A DNA stretch of 64,000 nucleotides from JAENVU01 sp963801105 (GTDB taxonomy: Bacteria; Actinomycetota; Acidimicrobiia; IMCC26256; JAENVU01), in the NCBI GenBank assembly GCA_963801105.1, contig CAWDDH010000003.1, positions 1,674,001 through 1,738,000 of the forward strand. The letters are read 5' to 3'. The notes under the pieces are model-generated. The model ran no database searches. It was not told the origin of the DNA and was given only the letters and a program-made list of their open reading frames with translations. A program made the translations under genes and the position numbers. Below are positions 53,367-62,420 of this stretch, piece by piece; within the stretch, counting starts at the first letter, position 1, and the number at the start of each line of letters is the position of its first letter.

Positions 53367-54067
53367 CGCACGCTCGTGCTCATGCCCGTTCCCGGCTCGA
53401 CGCCCGGGATCCCAGCGGTCACGAGACCCGGGTCGATGGCGGGCGTGGGCTCGGTGTGCAGGGCGATGGCCATGGCCAGCAGGCAGAGGCCGTAGACGCC
53501 GACCATGCCATGGAGGGCCGTCGGGAAGGGCATGGTCACGACCGTCATGGCGATCAGCGAGATACCGACTGCCAGCGGGGTGAAGCGACGCCACCCGTGC
53601 CACACTCCGGCCCGCAGCGTTGCGCGCCCGGTGAGCAGGAACCCGACCATCGACGCGATGCCGGCGACACCGAAGAGAGCACCGACGATCGCCGCGCCGG
53701 TGTCGTCGACCTTGGCGTCGCGGATCGGGATGGACGCCAGCTCGCCGACCGCCAGCAGCGCCGTGCCGGCGATGGCGAGCGCCACTCCGACGGTCGCGGC
53801 CCGCGATCGTCCCGCTACTCCGCTGCGGCGAAAGGCGACGAGGCCGGCGATGACCAGGCCGTGGATCGCCGCGCTGAAGATCGAGAACGCGACGAAGGCG
53901 CCGCCGCTGGACCAGGGGTAGCGCCACATGTCGTCGGAGATGTCGGTGGCGGGCTGGACGCCGAACGCGAGCACCGCACCGGCGAGAGCGGTAGCTGCCC
54001 CAGCGCCGATGAAGGCGCCGGTCACCAGGCCGCTCGGACGAGCCTGGACGTTGCTGGTGGAAGTCAT
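53363..54067 (-). CDS. Membrane protein of unknown function in an ABC operon
   Basis: A 234-residue protein with about six helices (LVTGAFIGAGAATALAGAVLAFGV, FSAAIHGLVIAGLVAF, GVALAIAGTALLAVGELAS). ATG 54067 follows GGAGGATC. Its 3' end overlaps the ATPase GTG and its 5' end overlaps the cupin stop. It may be an accessory or sensor for the ABC transporter. Confidence 0.75.
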   Translation of the reverse strand: MTSTSNVQARPSGLVTGAFIGAGAATALAGAVLAFGVQPATDISDDMWRYPWSSGGAFVAFSIFSAAIHGLVIAGLVAFRRSGVAGRSRAATVGVALAIAGTALLAVGELASIPIRDAKVDDTGAAIVGALFGVAGIASMVGFLLTGRATLRAGVWHGWRRFTPLAVGISLIAMTVVTMPFPTALHGMVGVYGLCLLAMAIALHTEPTPAIDPGLVTAGIPGVEPGTGMSTSVR

Positions 54068-54477
54068 GAGATCCTCCTGGGTTGATCCGATCGGGCGACG
54101 TTGTGACTCAGTGGTCTTGTTGTTGGCGTCTCTCGGTGGCTCGGTGGAACTGCGAGGAAGCACGTGCCTCCGCCGTCGGCCGGACTCATCTCGAGGACGT
54201 CGCAGTCCTGCTCGACGACGACCGTGTGGCCCGGCGCGGCGAAGTACAGGTCGCCGGCGCCGATCAGCTCGTCGTGGTCCGGGTAGCTCACGCGGAGTCG
54301 ACCAGTGCGCAACCAACCCCAGTGCGGGCACGGGCAGCGACCGACTGGATCTGGGCCGGGCTGGGCATCGGCCGCGAGCAGCTCGAGGCTGACGCGCAGG
54401 CCGCCCCACACGACTGCGGCCTGGCGTATGCCGGGCTGGTCGACCTCGATGGGAAACTCTTCGCTCTTTGCTCGCAC
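54064..54477 (-). CDS. Cupin-fold protein
   Basis: About 137 residues: VWGGLRVSLELLAADAQPGPDPVGRCPCPHWGWLRTGRLRVSYPDHDELIGAGDLYFAAPGHTVVVEQDCDVLEMSPA follows the cupin beta-barrel with PHWGW and HTVVVEQD as the metal/ligand positions. GTG 54477 is preferred over GTG 54483 because of spacing to the Shine-Dalgarno AAAGGAGG. That site lies in the hairpin CTCCTC/GAGGAG (54483-54500). It starts the cupin-membrane-ABC operon. Confidence 0.7.
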   Translation of the reverse strand: MRAKSEEFPIEVDQPGIRQAAVVWGGLRVSLELLAADAQPGPDPVGRCPCPHWGWLRTGRLRVSYPDHDELIGAGDLYFAAPGHTVVVEQDCDVLEMSPADGGGTCFLAVPPSHRETPTTRPLSHNVARSDQPRRIS

Positions 54478-54545
54478 CCTCACTCCTCCTTTATGAGGAG
54501 GGTGCGAGTTCTGGGCTCACGATGTGAGGCGGCGTCGGCCGTGCC

Positions 54546-57500
54546 TCATAGCTCCCAAGCGACGGGCTCCTCGGGCTGGTAACGGCAGAAGTACCCGGTG
54601 CGCAGCGACCGTTCGAGATGGCGCGCGAGCCTCGGATTCACCCGCTCTACCCTCCGGATCGCGTCGCGCACCCTCGCCCGTACCGCCTGGCGCGCCCGCT
54701 CGCCTCGATCGGTCTGGCGCCGCGAGCGGCCGCCGAGGCCCATTGCACGCGCGAGCTCCTCGACGAGCAGATCGCGCTCGGAGCGGGCCAGTGCCGCACG
54801 TTCTTCGTCGGCGAGGTGTTCGGCCTCGGTGAGGTCGTCTTCGAGCTCGATGATGCGCGCCTTGTACGCGCGACGCGCCGAGGCATCGAGCAACTCGTCG
54901 CCCGGCTCGGGGCGATCGCGCCCGCGGTCCCGGCTCTCGGGTGCAACGAGATCGAGCACGTGCACGTCGTGGTCCGGGCGAGCGAGCAGATAGGCGATGT
55001 CGCGCATTCCCTTGCTGTCGTCGACGAGTGAGCTCTGACCCGCGAACCTGACCCGCCACACCGCGCCGTCCAAGCGGAACTCGTTGCCTCGGGAGGACTC
55101 GACCTCAACGCGTTCCGTTCCGAGGACCTGCGCGAGCTCGTCCGCACGGGTCGCGTCCGCAGTCATCCCGAGCTCGATGAAGACGGTACGCGCCTCGGTC
55201 AGCAACGATCGTGCCCGCGCCTCGTCGTCTCGGCGGGCCAGCAGACGCGCGTAGTGGAGTTGAGTGAGCGCGAGTGCAGGACGAGCACCCATCGCGCGAT
55301 TGTGTTCCAGCGCGGCGGCGAAGTGGTCGGCCGCGCGCCGATCGTCGCCCATGGTGGCGGCCGCGAGTGCGAGGAAGTGGTCGACCGATCCGCTGCAGGT
55401 CTCGGCAAATGGCCCGACGATCGAGCCACCGCGCCGCGGGAGCAGCAACTCGTACAGCAGCGCGGCATGCGCTTGGTGCTCGACGGCCGAGGCGGCCTGG
55501 ATGAGCGCGGCCACGCTCACCAACCACGCGCTCTCGGTCGGGAGCCCTTCCGCGCCTCCGCGCAACGCGATGTCCATCTCGATACGCGCGTCGTCGAGCC
55601 GTCCCATCTCCGAGTAGACGGCCGCGAGCGCGCAGCGGGGTGCGGGGAGATGAGCGTGCGTGTCGAGGGCGCGACGCATGGCGGGTTCGATCTCGTGTGC
55701 CCGGCCTTGCCACATGCGCAGCTGCGCCAACGCGGACCCGAAGAGGAGGAGCGCCAGGTCGGGTTCGATCTCTTGACCACGGCCGAACGCCGCGGTCATC
55801 AACTGCTCGCCCTCGGCGAATCGGCCCCGCATCACTGCGCGCATCGCGGTACGTATCTCGGAGATCCATTGCCAGAGTGGCTGGCGCAGCTCGTCGGCGA
55901 GTCGAGCACCGATAGCAAGCTCGCGCTCCATCGAGGCCATGTCGCCGATCTCGCCGTAGTCATAAGCGAGGAAGTGGTGACCCAGGATCGCCAGCTCTCG
56001 ATCGCTCGGTCGTTCCCCGAGCGCACACAACTCGTTGCATGCTGCGACGCGTTCGTGCACATTGGTCGGCGTCCATCCGACGATGTGCCAGACATACAGC
56101 GCGCTCGCGAGCGCAGCGCGGTCGCCCGTCCGCCGCGCCGCCTCGACTGCGGTGGTAGCGAGCTCCCGCCGGCGGTCCACCGCGGGAGTGAACAGCAGGG
56201 CGTGGGCCAGACGCGCCATCACGCGTGCCCGGATGGGCTCGGCATCATCGACGGTCGCGGCGAGTGCTTCCTCGAGCAGGTTGATGAGCGCGACGCTCGC
56301 GGATCCGGTTTCCATGTGTCCGCCGAGGCCGAGCGCGGCTCTCGCGAGCGCATGCGAGTCGTCATCCACGCGGGCGGACGTGGCCGCGGTGGCGAACGCC
56401 TCGGTGGCCGCGGCTCGGTCACCGGCACGTGACTGCGCCTCTGCGAGGCCCAAGAGCACGGCGGTCCGGGCGTGCGGCGTGGTCGATGCGTCGAGGTCCA
56501 TCGCGCCGAGCGCGTCGCGGAAGTGGCGCGCGGCGTCCTCGTATGCCGAGACTGCACTCGCCTCGTGCCCGGCGGCCGCCGCGTACGCGACGGCCTTCGC
56601 CGCGTCTACATCGGGTACCGCTGCCATGAAGTGGTTGGCGAGCTCGGCGGCCGGGACGTCCTCGTGTGCTGACGACCGCTCCAGCACTTCGCCCAACGCG
56701 CGATGGAGTGCTCGCCGCTCGGCCGCGCCGAGCGACTCGTACACTGCTGCGCGCGCGAGCGCGTGGTTGAACCGGATGCGATCGGGTGCCGCGCGCGCGA
56801 CGAGGCGTGCCGCAACGGCCTCATCGATGGCAGCGACCATGAGCTGGTGCTCCAGGTCGCACACGCCTCGGATGAGCTCGATCGAGTGCTCGTTGCCCGC
56901 AACTGCGGCGACCGACAAGACCCTTTGACAGGTGCTGCTCAGGCCACCGATCCGGCGCCTGAGCACGACCTGCACCGTGTCGGGCAGCGGCAGCGTCGCG
57001 AAGTCGTGCAAGCGACCTTCCGCCACGATGAGCCGCAGGACCTCGCGCGTGAAGAACGGGTTGCCGCCGGTTTGCCGGTGCAGGAGCTCGACATTCGAAT
57101 CGGAGACGTCGAGCCCTGAGATCTCGCGGACGAGGACGGCGAGCGCCGGCTGAACCAGACCCCGAAGCTCGACGCGTGTCGTCGACGATGACAACTCCGC
57201 CAGTATGTCGACGTGCCCGGGCGCGAACTCGTCGGCGCGCGCGGCCGCCACGATCAGCACTGCTTGGCGTTGAAGCTTCGGTACGACGTACCGCAACACC
57301 TGCACCGATAGGATGTCGGCATCGTGTACATCGTCGAGGACGATGACAGCGGGCGCGATGCTCGCGGCAGCCTCGATGAACGCGGCCATCGCCTCGAAGA
57401 GGCTCCACCGCTCGTAGTCGGACGATGTCAGCTCGAGCGGAACCTCGCTGGCCGTTGCGCCGGGCAGCGGGCCGACTCCAAGCTCCGGCACGATGCGCGC

Positions 57501-57803
57501 CAGCGCCGCTGCCGTTTCGCCCAGGGATTTGCGAGCGCGTGCGCGCCCCACCGGTTTCAGCCAGGCCCGCACCACCTGCGACCACGGCAACAGCGGCGGC
57601 GCGTCTTCCATGCTCATGCAATTGCCCCACAGGACCTGAGCGCCCGCAGCGGCGACGTCGCGCGCGACGGCGTTCAGGACGCTCGTTTTGCCGATCCCCG
57701 CCTCGCCCGTCACCAGCACGAAGCCGCCCCGTCCCGCCTGCGCATCGCTGACCGCAGCTCGCAGCGCTTCGAGGTCGCCTTCGCGCCCGACCAGGGGCGT
57801 CAT
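54546..57803 (-). CDS. Large AAA-ATPase/TPR signalling protein (LuxR/BTAD-type regulator relative)
   Basis: A 1085-residue protein. Residues 1-160 form the nucleotide domain (VGREGDLEAL; GEAGIGKTS at 33-41; VIVLDDVH at 153-160). A helical tetratricopeptide-like region runs to about 900 (AVYEDAARHFRDAL, AAAGHEASAV, many AA-rich repeats). The C-terminal 150 residues hold a winged-helix-like segment (GNEFRLDGAVWRVRFAGQ) and a charged coiled coil. No classic LuxR HTH is seen at the end. It is probably an ATP-dependent transcription regulator or signalling scaffold. Confidence 0.75.
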   Translation of the reverse strand: MTPLVGREGDLEALRAAVSDAQAGRGGFVLVTGEAGIGKTSVLNAVARDVAAAGAQVLWGNCMSMEDAPPLLPWSQVVRAWLKPVGRARARKSLGETAAALARIVPELGVGPLPGATASEVPLELTSSDYERWSLFEAMAAFIEAAASIAPAVIVLDDVHDADILSVQVLRYVVPKLQRQAVLIVAAARADEFAPGHVDILAELSSSTTRVELRGLVQPALAVLVREISGLDVSDSNVELLHRQTGGNPFFTREVLRLIVAEGRLHDFATLPLPDTVQVVLRRRIGGLSSTCQRVLSVAAVAGNEHSIELIRGVCDLEHQLMVAAIDEAVAARLVARAAPDRIRFNHALARAAVYESLGAAERRALHRALGEVLERSSAHEDVPAAELANHFMAAVPDVDAAKAVAYAAAAGHEASAVSAYEDAARHFRDALGAMDLDASTTPHARTAVLLGLAEAQSRAGDRAAATEAFATAATSARVDDDSHALARAALGLGGHMETGSASVALINLLEEALAATVDDAEPIRARVMARLAHALLFTPAVDRRRELATTAVEAARRTGDRAALASALYVWHIVGWTPTNVHERVAACNELCALGERPSDRELAILGHHFLAYDYGEIGDMASMERELAIGARLADELRQPLWQWISEIRTAMRAVMRGRFAEGEQLMTAAFGRGQEIEPDLALLLFGSALAQLRMWQGRAHEIEPAMRRALDTHAHLPAPRCALAAVYSEMGRLDDARIEMDIALRGGAEGLPTESAWLVSVAALIQAASAVEHQAHAALLYELLLPRRGGSIVGPFAETCSGSVDHFLALAAATMGDDRRAADHFAAALEHNRAMGARPALALTQLHYARLLARRDDEARARSLLTEARTVFIELGMTADATRADELAQVLGTERVEVESSRGNEFRLDGAVWRVRFAGQSSLVDDSKGMRDIAYLLARPDHDVHVLDLVAPESRDRGRDRPEPGDELLDASARRAYKARIIELEDDLTEAEHLADEERAALARSERDLLVEELARAMGLGGRSRRQTDRGERARQAVRARVRDAIRRVERVNPRLARHLERSLRTGYFCRYQPEEPVAWEL

Positions 57804-58128
57804 CGGAGATTCACTCGGTGCTCCGGGTAGAAGGCCGGGGTTGCGATGGCGATCCCTCCCTCACGCGACGAGCGGTTGCCGGCGCCACGCCGGCTTCATG
57901 ATTGTGCATCACCTCGCTCCGGCACGGCGATTGAAAGCAGCATCGTCAGGTGCTTGGCGGTCGGTGACGCCCCAGGAAGAACGTCCCGGCTCTGGTCGAA
58001 CGCTGAAACGTCACCAATGGGTCGGTGGTCCCGAGCCCGCCGCAAGGGTATTGGCACCGCGTTGACGAGCGCGGCGTAGTCGAGTGGAGCTGATTGGGCC
58101 GACCGAGACACCGAACGTCCTCCCTGAG
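57804..58128. other. Non-coding flank upstream of the AAA gene
   Basis: No gene was found. A hairpin CCGGC-GCCAC-GCCGG (57878-57892) is the only notable structure. The promoter of the AAA gene must lie here. Confidence 0.35.
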
Positions 58129-58291
58129 GGCACTGTTGCATCGAGCCGACGCGCCACCCGCAGAACGGTCGCGGGAATCGGTACGGGCGATTTTGTCTGA
58201 CCGAATCAGGGCCTCATGCTCGGATCGCACCCACGATCGGGCATGCGGAGCGGACAAGAACGTGTCCGTCTTGCGCTAACGCAACAGTGCC
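58129..58291. mobile_element. 163-bp element with paired IS6-type ends
   Basis: GGCACTGTTGCA starts at 58129 and GGCACTGTTGCG is read inward from 58291. The 11 outer bases are identical. No open reading frame of transposase type remains. It is either a MITE-like non-autonomous unit mobilisable by the IS6 transposase or two truncated IS6 ends joined by deletion. Confidence 0.6.
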
Positions 58292-58311
58292 TCCCGCTCG
58301 ACCAGATCCAA

Positions 58312-58328
58312 GTCAACGCAACAGCGCC
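58312..58328. repeat. Solo IS6-type end
   Basis: The inward sequence from 58328 is GGCGCTGTTGCGTTGAC. It shares the GGCGCTGTTGC variant with the end at 63501. Confidence 0.65.
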
Positions 58329-58439
58329 CCCGGGTCAAGGATCTGGATCACTCTTCCCCGGCGGGTCCGCGACCGGTCCGCGGGCTCATGAGACCATACG
58401 GATTCCAGCGATCGCCGCCTTCATAACGGGGAGTCCAGC

Positions 58440-60044
58440 ATGCCGAGCTCCGCACCGGTCGATGGCGGGGTCTCGCGTCGCCGGCCGGCCACCCACCTCG
58501 GAGCGGTCGTCCTCACGCTCGCGCTCATCGGCAGCGCGTGCTCGTCGTCGGGCGACGACGCCCAGGCTGGTGACTCATCGAAGGCCATCACGACCGAATC
58601 CGTCTCGGGCTCGTTCGGCACGCTCGATCGCATCGTCGGAGATGTGATGGACAAGACGGGAATCCCCGGCGTCGCGGTCGCGGTCGTGTACGGCGACAAG
58701 GCGGTGTACGAGCAGGGCTACGGTGTGCGCAGCACCGCGACCAAGCAGCCCGTCAAACCCGAGACGGTCTTCCAGATCGCGTCGCTCTCGAAGCCGGTGT
58801 CCGCGACGATCATGGCCGGCCTCGCCGGTGAAGGCGTGTTCGCGTGGGGCGACCCCATTGCCGACTACGCGCCCGAGCTGAAGCTCAGCGACCAGTGGGT
58901 CACCGAGCATGTCACCTTCGCCGACCTGTTCGCGCACCGCAGCGGCATCCCGGGCGGGCCCGCCGGGAACGACCTCGAGGGCGTGGGTTTCGACCGGGCG
59001 ACGATACTCGAACGACTCCGGCTGGTCCCGCTCGATCCGTTCCGCATCACGTACAGCTACTCGAACTTCGGGATGACGATGGCCGGCGAAGCCGCAGCCC
59101 GGGCCGCGGGCACCACCTGGGAGCAGGCCGCCAGGGACGTACTGTTCGAACCGGCCGGGATGACCTCGACGAGCATGAGCCACGCGGACTTCCTGACGCG
59201 CAAGAACCGGAGCGCGCTCCACGTCGAGCGCGACGGGAAGTGGGTGCCCGAGTACGACCGGATGCCCGACGCCCAGGCACCCGCCGGTGGCGTGAGCTCG
59301 AATGTCGTGGACCTCGCTCAGTGGATGCGGATCAACCTCGCTGACGGCAAGCTCGGCAAGAAGCGCATCATCGACGCCGACACCCTGGCAATGACCCACA
59401 CCCCCCAGATCATGAATCGACCGCCCGCACCGACTATCGGGAACGCCGCGAGCTTCTATGGGCTCGGGTGGGTTATCAACACCGACAGCACTGGCACGAT
59501 CCGCTGGGAACACTCGGGCGCGTTCTCGAATGGCGCTGCGACCGCGGTGTCCATGGTGCCAACGGATGGCCTCGGCATCGTGGTGCTGACCAACGCCGCA
59601 CCCATTGGCGCACCCGAGGCCATCGCTCACGCCTACATCGACGCGCTCCGCACCCGCGACCCCGATGTCAAGGGCAATCTCAAGCAGTGGACCAAGCGAT
59701 TTGCCGGCGTGTACGGCGAACCCGAACTCACGCCCGCCGACCGCCCGACCAACCCGACTCCCGCGCGGCCCGACAACGCGTACGTGGGCACCTACGCCAA
59801 CGACTACGTGGGCGAGGTCGAGATCCGCGCCGGTGAGAACGGCCTCGAGCTCGTGGTCGGACCAGAGCCGCGGGCATTCAGGCTCGAACACTGGAACGCG
59901 GACACGTTCGCCTACCCGGACGCACCGGAGCTTCCCGACTTCCTCTCATCGGTCGTCTTCGAGGTCGGAGACAGCGACCGCGCCGACCAGGTGACGATCG
60001 GGGCGTTCAACGGCGCCGGGCTGGGCACGCTGACGCGGAGGTGA
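58440..60044 (+). CDS. Secreted lipoprotein serine hydrolase, class C beta-lactamase fold
   Basis: A 534-residue protein with a lipobox LIGSAC after a hydrophobic segment, so it is predicted to be anchored outside the cell. Motifs are SLSK (SxxK) in FQIASLSKPVS, YSYSNFG (YxN) and WEHSGAFSNGA (HxG). A C-terminal extension of about 120 residues (VYGEPELTPADRP, YVGTYANDYVGEVEIRAGENGLELVVG) resembles the beta-sandwich of esterase/D-aminopeptidase-like enzymes. It probably hydrolyses an ester or peptide. Confidence 0.9.
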   Translation: MPSSAPVDGGVSRRRPATHLGAVVLTLALIGSACSSSGDDAQAGDSSKAITTESVSGSFGTLDRIVGDVMDKTGIPGVAVAVVYGDKAVYEQGYGVRSTATKQPVKPETVFQIASLSKPVSATIMAGLAGEGVFAWGDPIADYAPELKLSDQWVTEHVTFADLFAHRSGIPGGPAGNDLEGVGFDRATILERLRLVPLDPFRITYSYSNFGMTMAGEAAARAAGTTWEQAARDVLFEPAGMTSTSMSHADFLTRKNRSALHVERDGKWVPEYDRMPDAQAPAGGVSSNVVDLAQWMRINLADGKLGKKRIIDADTLAMTHTPQIMNRPPAPTIGNAASFYGLGWVINTDSTGTIRWEHSGAFSNGAATAVSMVPTDGLGIVVLTNAAPIGAPEAIAHAYIDALRTRDPDVKGNLKQWTKRFAGVYGEPELTPADRPTNPTPARPDNAYVGTYANDYVGEVEIRAGENGLELVVGPEPRAFRLEHWNADTFAYPDAPELPDFLSSVVFEVGDSDRADQVTIGAFNGAGLGTLTRR

Positions 60045-60279
60045 GCGGCGGCGGACCTGTTGATCCGGCTCAGATGCCGACGGGGTCAGGGTTTCTCGAC
60101 CATCCGTGTCACGGTTTCGCGGCGGGGAAAGGGTGACATCCGGTTCAGAAGGCCCCAGCCCGGTACTGCCCCATGGCGAGGCTGGTCTGGACGACGCTGG
60201 CACCGCCGATGCACTTCGTGGAGCTGGATGGCGATGCGGTGTTCTGCGTCGCTGTTCGAGACCTTCGCCGGGCGAACAA

Positions 60280-61791
60280 TCAGCCGACGGCCGTCACCTT
60301 GGTGACGTATCCGTCGCCGCGCTCACCCTGGGTCGCGATGTAGTACACGGCGTCGGGGCCAATGAAGATCCGACCGATGCTCGGCTGGCTGCCGGCGACC
60401 TCGACCCGTGCGGTCTCCTTGCCGGTCAGCAGGTCAGCGATCACGAGGTAGAGCTTGCACCGCTTCCCGTTCTCGTCGCAGACGCGGTCGTCGGTGTAGA
60501 GGCGGTGCTGGTCGGCGACGATGGCCGCGCCGACGGAGATGGCGTACCGGTCCGTCGTCCAGACCTTCTCGAGGGATCCGTCGTCGGCGATGCGCCATGC
60601 GGCCGTCCGGCCGTTCACGGCGTCGGCGGCCACGACGATCGAGCTCGTGAACGGATCGGCCGGGGGTGGCGCGAAGCTCCCGCCCGGCTTGTCGGTGGAG
60701 GTCGCGTTCACGTGCGACACGGGTGTGTTCGTGTTCGCCGTCGACTGCCAGAAGATCTCGAGCGGCGCGCTGACCTTGACGAGCACAGTGTTGTTGTTCG
60801 GGAACACGACGGTGTGGTGGGTGCCCGTCGGCGTCATGGCCACCCCCGGTTGTGTGCCGTCGTCATCGGTCCGATACGTGCGGGACCAGCTCGGGTCCTG
60901 GGTGAAGCCGTTGTCGGTCACCCGGAACCGCATCGTCTTGGTAGTACCGGGCAGGTAGACGTACTCGGTGCCGCCCTGGACCAGCGCCGTCATGCGGGCG
61001 GTCGAGAGCGCGGTCTCGAGTTGCGAGCGGACCGTCATCGACGCGACGTCCACCGCGACCAGCAGACCGGTGCCCTGCTGCGGGGCGGTCTTGAGGAGCA
61101 GATCGCCGTTGCGGGCCGAGATCTGCGCGGTGTTGTAGATCGTCGAGCCGGGCTTGGGGGGATTGAGCGGGAGCGCGAGGGATCGGGTGATCTCGAACGT
61201 ATCGGGATCGATCTCGAACAGCGTTGCGGTGGCGACCGCGTACAGCTTCCCGTTCCGGTGGGCCACCAGGCTCCCGGGATAGTTCGGAGTGCTGCCCTTC
61301 GGCAGATCGAGGATCTGCGCCTTCATGGTCGACGGATCGATCCTCGCGACGTACGGGGTGGCGGATCGCGCCGGCACCGCCCCGGCGGTGCCGGCGAGCG
61401 CGGCAACCGCGTCATCGGGGAGGTCGTTGCCCTGGGCCTTCGTGAACAAGTCGAGGAGGTGGGGGGCGCCGCCGAGCACGAAGACCGAGTGCTTGTCGTA
61501 GGTGATGCCGAAGATCGGTGTGGCGCCCAGCTTCACGCTGTGGGCCCGCAGGTCACTGCTCTGCACGTCGTCAGGGAGCCCGCCGGAGGCGATCGAGCTC
61601 GTGCGCCAGGAGTCGGCGGTGGGTACCGGCCAGGTGGTGTCGTACAGCTGGCGGCGAGCGGCGCCGCGCTCGGCGGAGGGCGCCGCGGACGCGCTGCTCG
61701 GCGAGCCCGACGAGCTCCCCGAGCAAGCTGCCACGCCCATCAGCATCGCCGCGGCGAGGCCGCCCGCGAGGGTTCGGGTCGTCGTGTTCAT
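60280..61791 (-). CDS. Beta-propeller lipoprotein
   Basis: A 503-residue protein with lipobox LMGVAAC. Repeating segments (VARIDPSTMKAQILDLPKG, SLVAHRNGKLYAVATATLFEIDPDTFEITRSL, ATSTDKPGGSF, SIGRIFIGPDAVYYIATQGERGDGYV) suggest a seven-bladed propeller. No catalytic motif seen; a binding or scaffolding role is likely. Its ATG overlaps the TGA of the TetR gene (ATGA), so both are translated from one mRNA. Confidence 0.8.
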   Translation of the reverse strand: MNTTTRTLAGGLAAAMLMGVAACSGSSSGSPSSASAAPSAERGAARRQLYDTTWPVPTADSWRTSSIASGGLPDDVQSSDLRAHSVKLGATPIFGITYDKHSVFVLGGAPHLLDLFTKAQGNDLPDDAVAALAGTAGAVPARSATPYVARIDPSTMKAQILDLPKGSTPNYPGSLVAHRNGKLYAVATATLFEIDPDTFEITRSLALPLNPPKPGSTIYNTAQISARNGDLLLKTAPQQGTGLLVAVDVASMTVRSQLETALSTARMTALVQGGTEYVYLPGTTKTMRFRVTDNGFTQDPSWSRTYRTDDDGTQPGVAMTPTGTHHTVVFPNNNTVLVKVSAPLEIFWQSTANTNTPVSHVNATSTDKPGGSFAPPPADPFTSSIVVAADAVNGRTAAWRIADDGSLEKVWTTDRYAISVGAAIVADQHRLYTDDRVCDENGKRCKLYLVIADLLTGKETARVEVAGSQPSIGRIFIGPDAVYYIATQGERGDGYVTKVTAVG

Positions 61792-62384
61792 CGCTTGGGT
61801 CCACCTCTCGTATTCGTCTCGTGTCGTGCCTGGTCGACGATGGCCCAGACGGCCTGTTCGACGATCTCGCGGCCGGCCCGAGAGTCGTCTCTCCGCCCGG
61901 CCATGCCCAGCCAGAAGCGCTCGCCGACCGCCCACCCCGACATCAGGCTGATGATGACGACCGCCGTGTCACGCGCCCGCTCCGGGTCCACGCCCGCCCG
62001 CCGGAGCTGGGCCTCGACGGCGTCGGCGAGGGGGTAGCGCCCCACGTCGTCCATCCCGCGGCCGACGATGAGCACCGCCATCCCCGATGCCAGCGCCCGG
62101 TTCGTGGTGAACTGATCAAGGCTGACGGCCAGCGCAGCTGCGAGGTCGGGTGCCGCCCCCACTGCCGCCGCGAACTGCGCCAGGGTCTCGGCCACGACCC
62201 ACGCGAGGAGGGCGTCGCGCGATCCGAAGTGCCGTCGGATCAGTGTGTGCTGGACGCCGGCCCGGGCCGCGATCCCACGCACCGTCAGTTCGGCCGCCGG
62301 CTTCTCCGCGAGCAGCTCGCGCGTCGCCTCGAGCAGGCGGTGCGCCGAATGCGGGGGGCCGGCCGGTGGAGACGATGTATCCAT
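61788..62384 (-). CDS. TetR-family regulator, coupled to a lipoprotein gene
   Basis: A 198-residue TetR protein: HRLLEATRELLAEKPAAELTVRGIAARAGVQHTLIRRHFGSRDALLAWVVAETL is the HTH domain. The ATG lies inside a 36-bp palindrome. TTGACC-16-TACGGT on the minus strand ends eight bases before the ATG, so the mRNA should be leaderless and autoregulated. It is followed without a gap by the beta-propeller lipoprotein. Confidence 0.92.
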   Translation of the reverse strand: MDTSSPPAGPPHSAHRLLEATRELLAEKPAAELTVRGIAARAGVQHTLIRRHFGSRDALLAWVVAETLAQFAAAVGAAPDLAAALAVSLDQFTTNRALASGMAVLIVGRGMDDVGRYPLADAVEAQLRRAGVDPERARDTAVVIISLMSGWAVGERFWLGMAGRRDDSRAGREIVEQAVWAIVDQARHETNTRGGPKR

Positions 62385-62411
62385 TGGCTACTACCGTAGC
62401 CGCTGGATACA
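62376..62411. promoter_or_regulatory. Nested palindromic TetR operator
   Basis: Outer arms TGTATCCA (62376-62383) and TGGATACA (62404-62411) are perfect. Inner arms GGCTAC (62386-62391) and GTAGCC (62396-62401) are also perfect around TACC. The TetR start codon and the -10 box lie inside it. Confidence 0.75.
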
Positions 62412-62420
62412 GCAGGTCAA
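62393..62420 (-). promoter_or_regulatory. Leaderless promoter of the TetR-lipoprotein operon
   Basis: TTGACC (62420-62415), 16-base spacer, TACGGT (62398-62393). The ATG is at 62384, where the transcript should begin. Confidence 0.6.

Noticed and set aside
57896..58141. An 81-residue minus-strand frame
   Set aside because: No domain, runs into the IS6-type repeat, and codon bias is not clearly coding.
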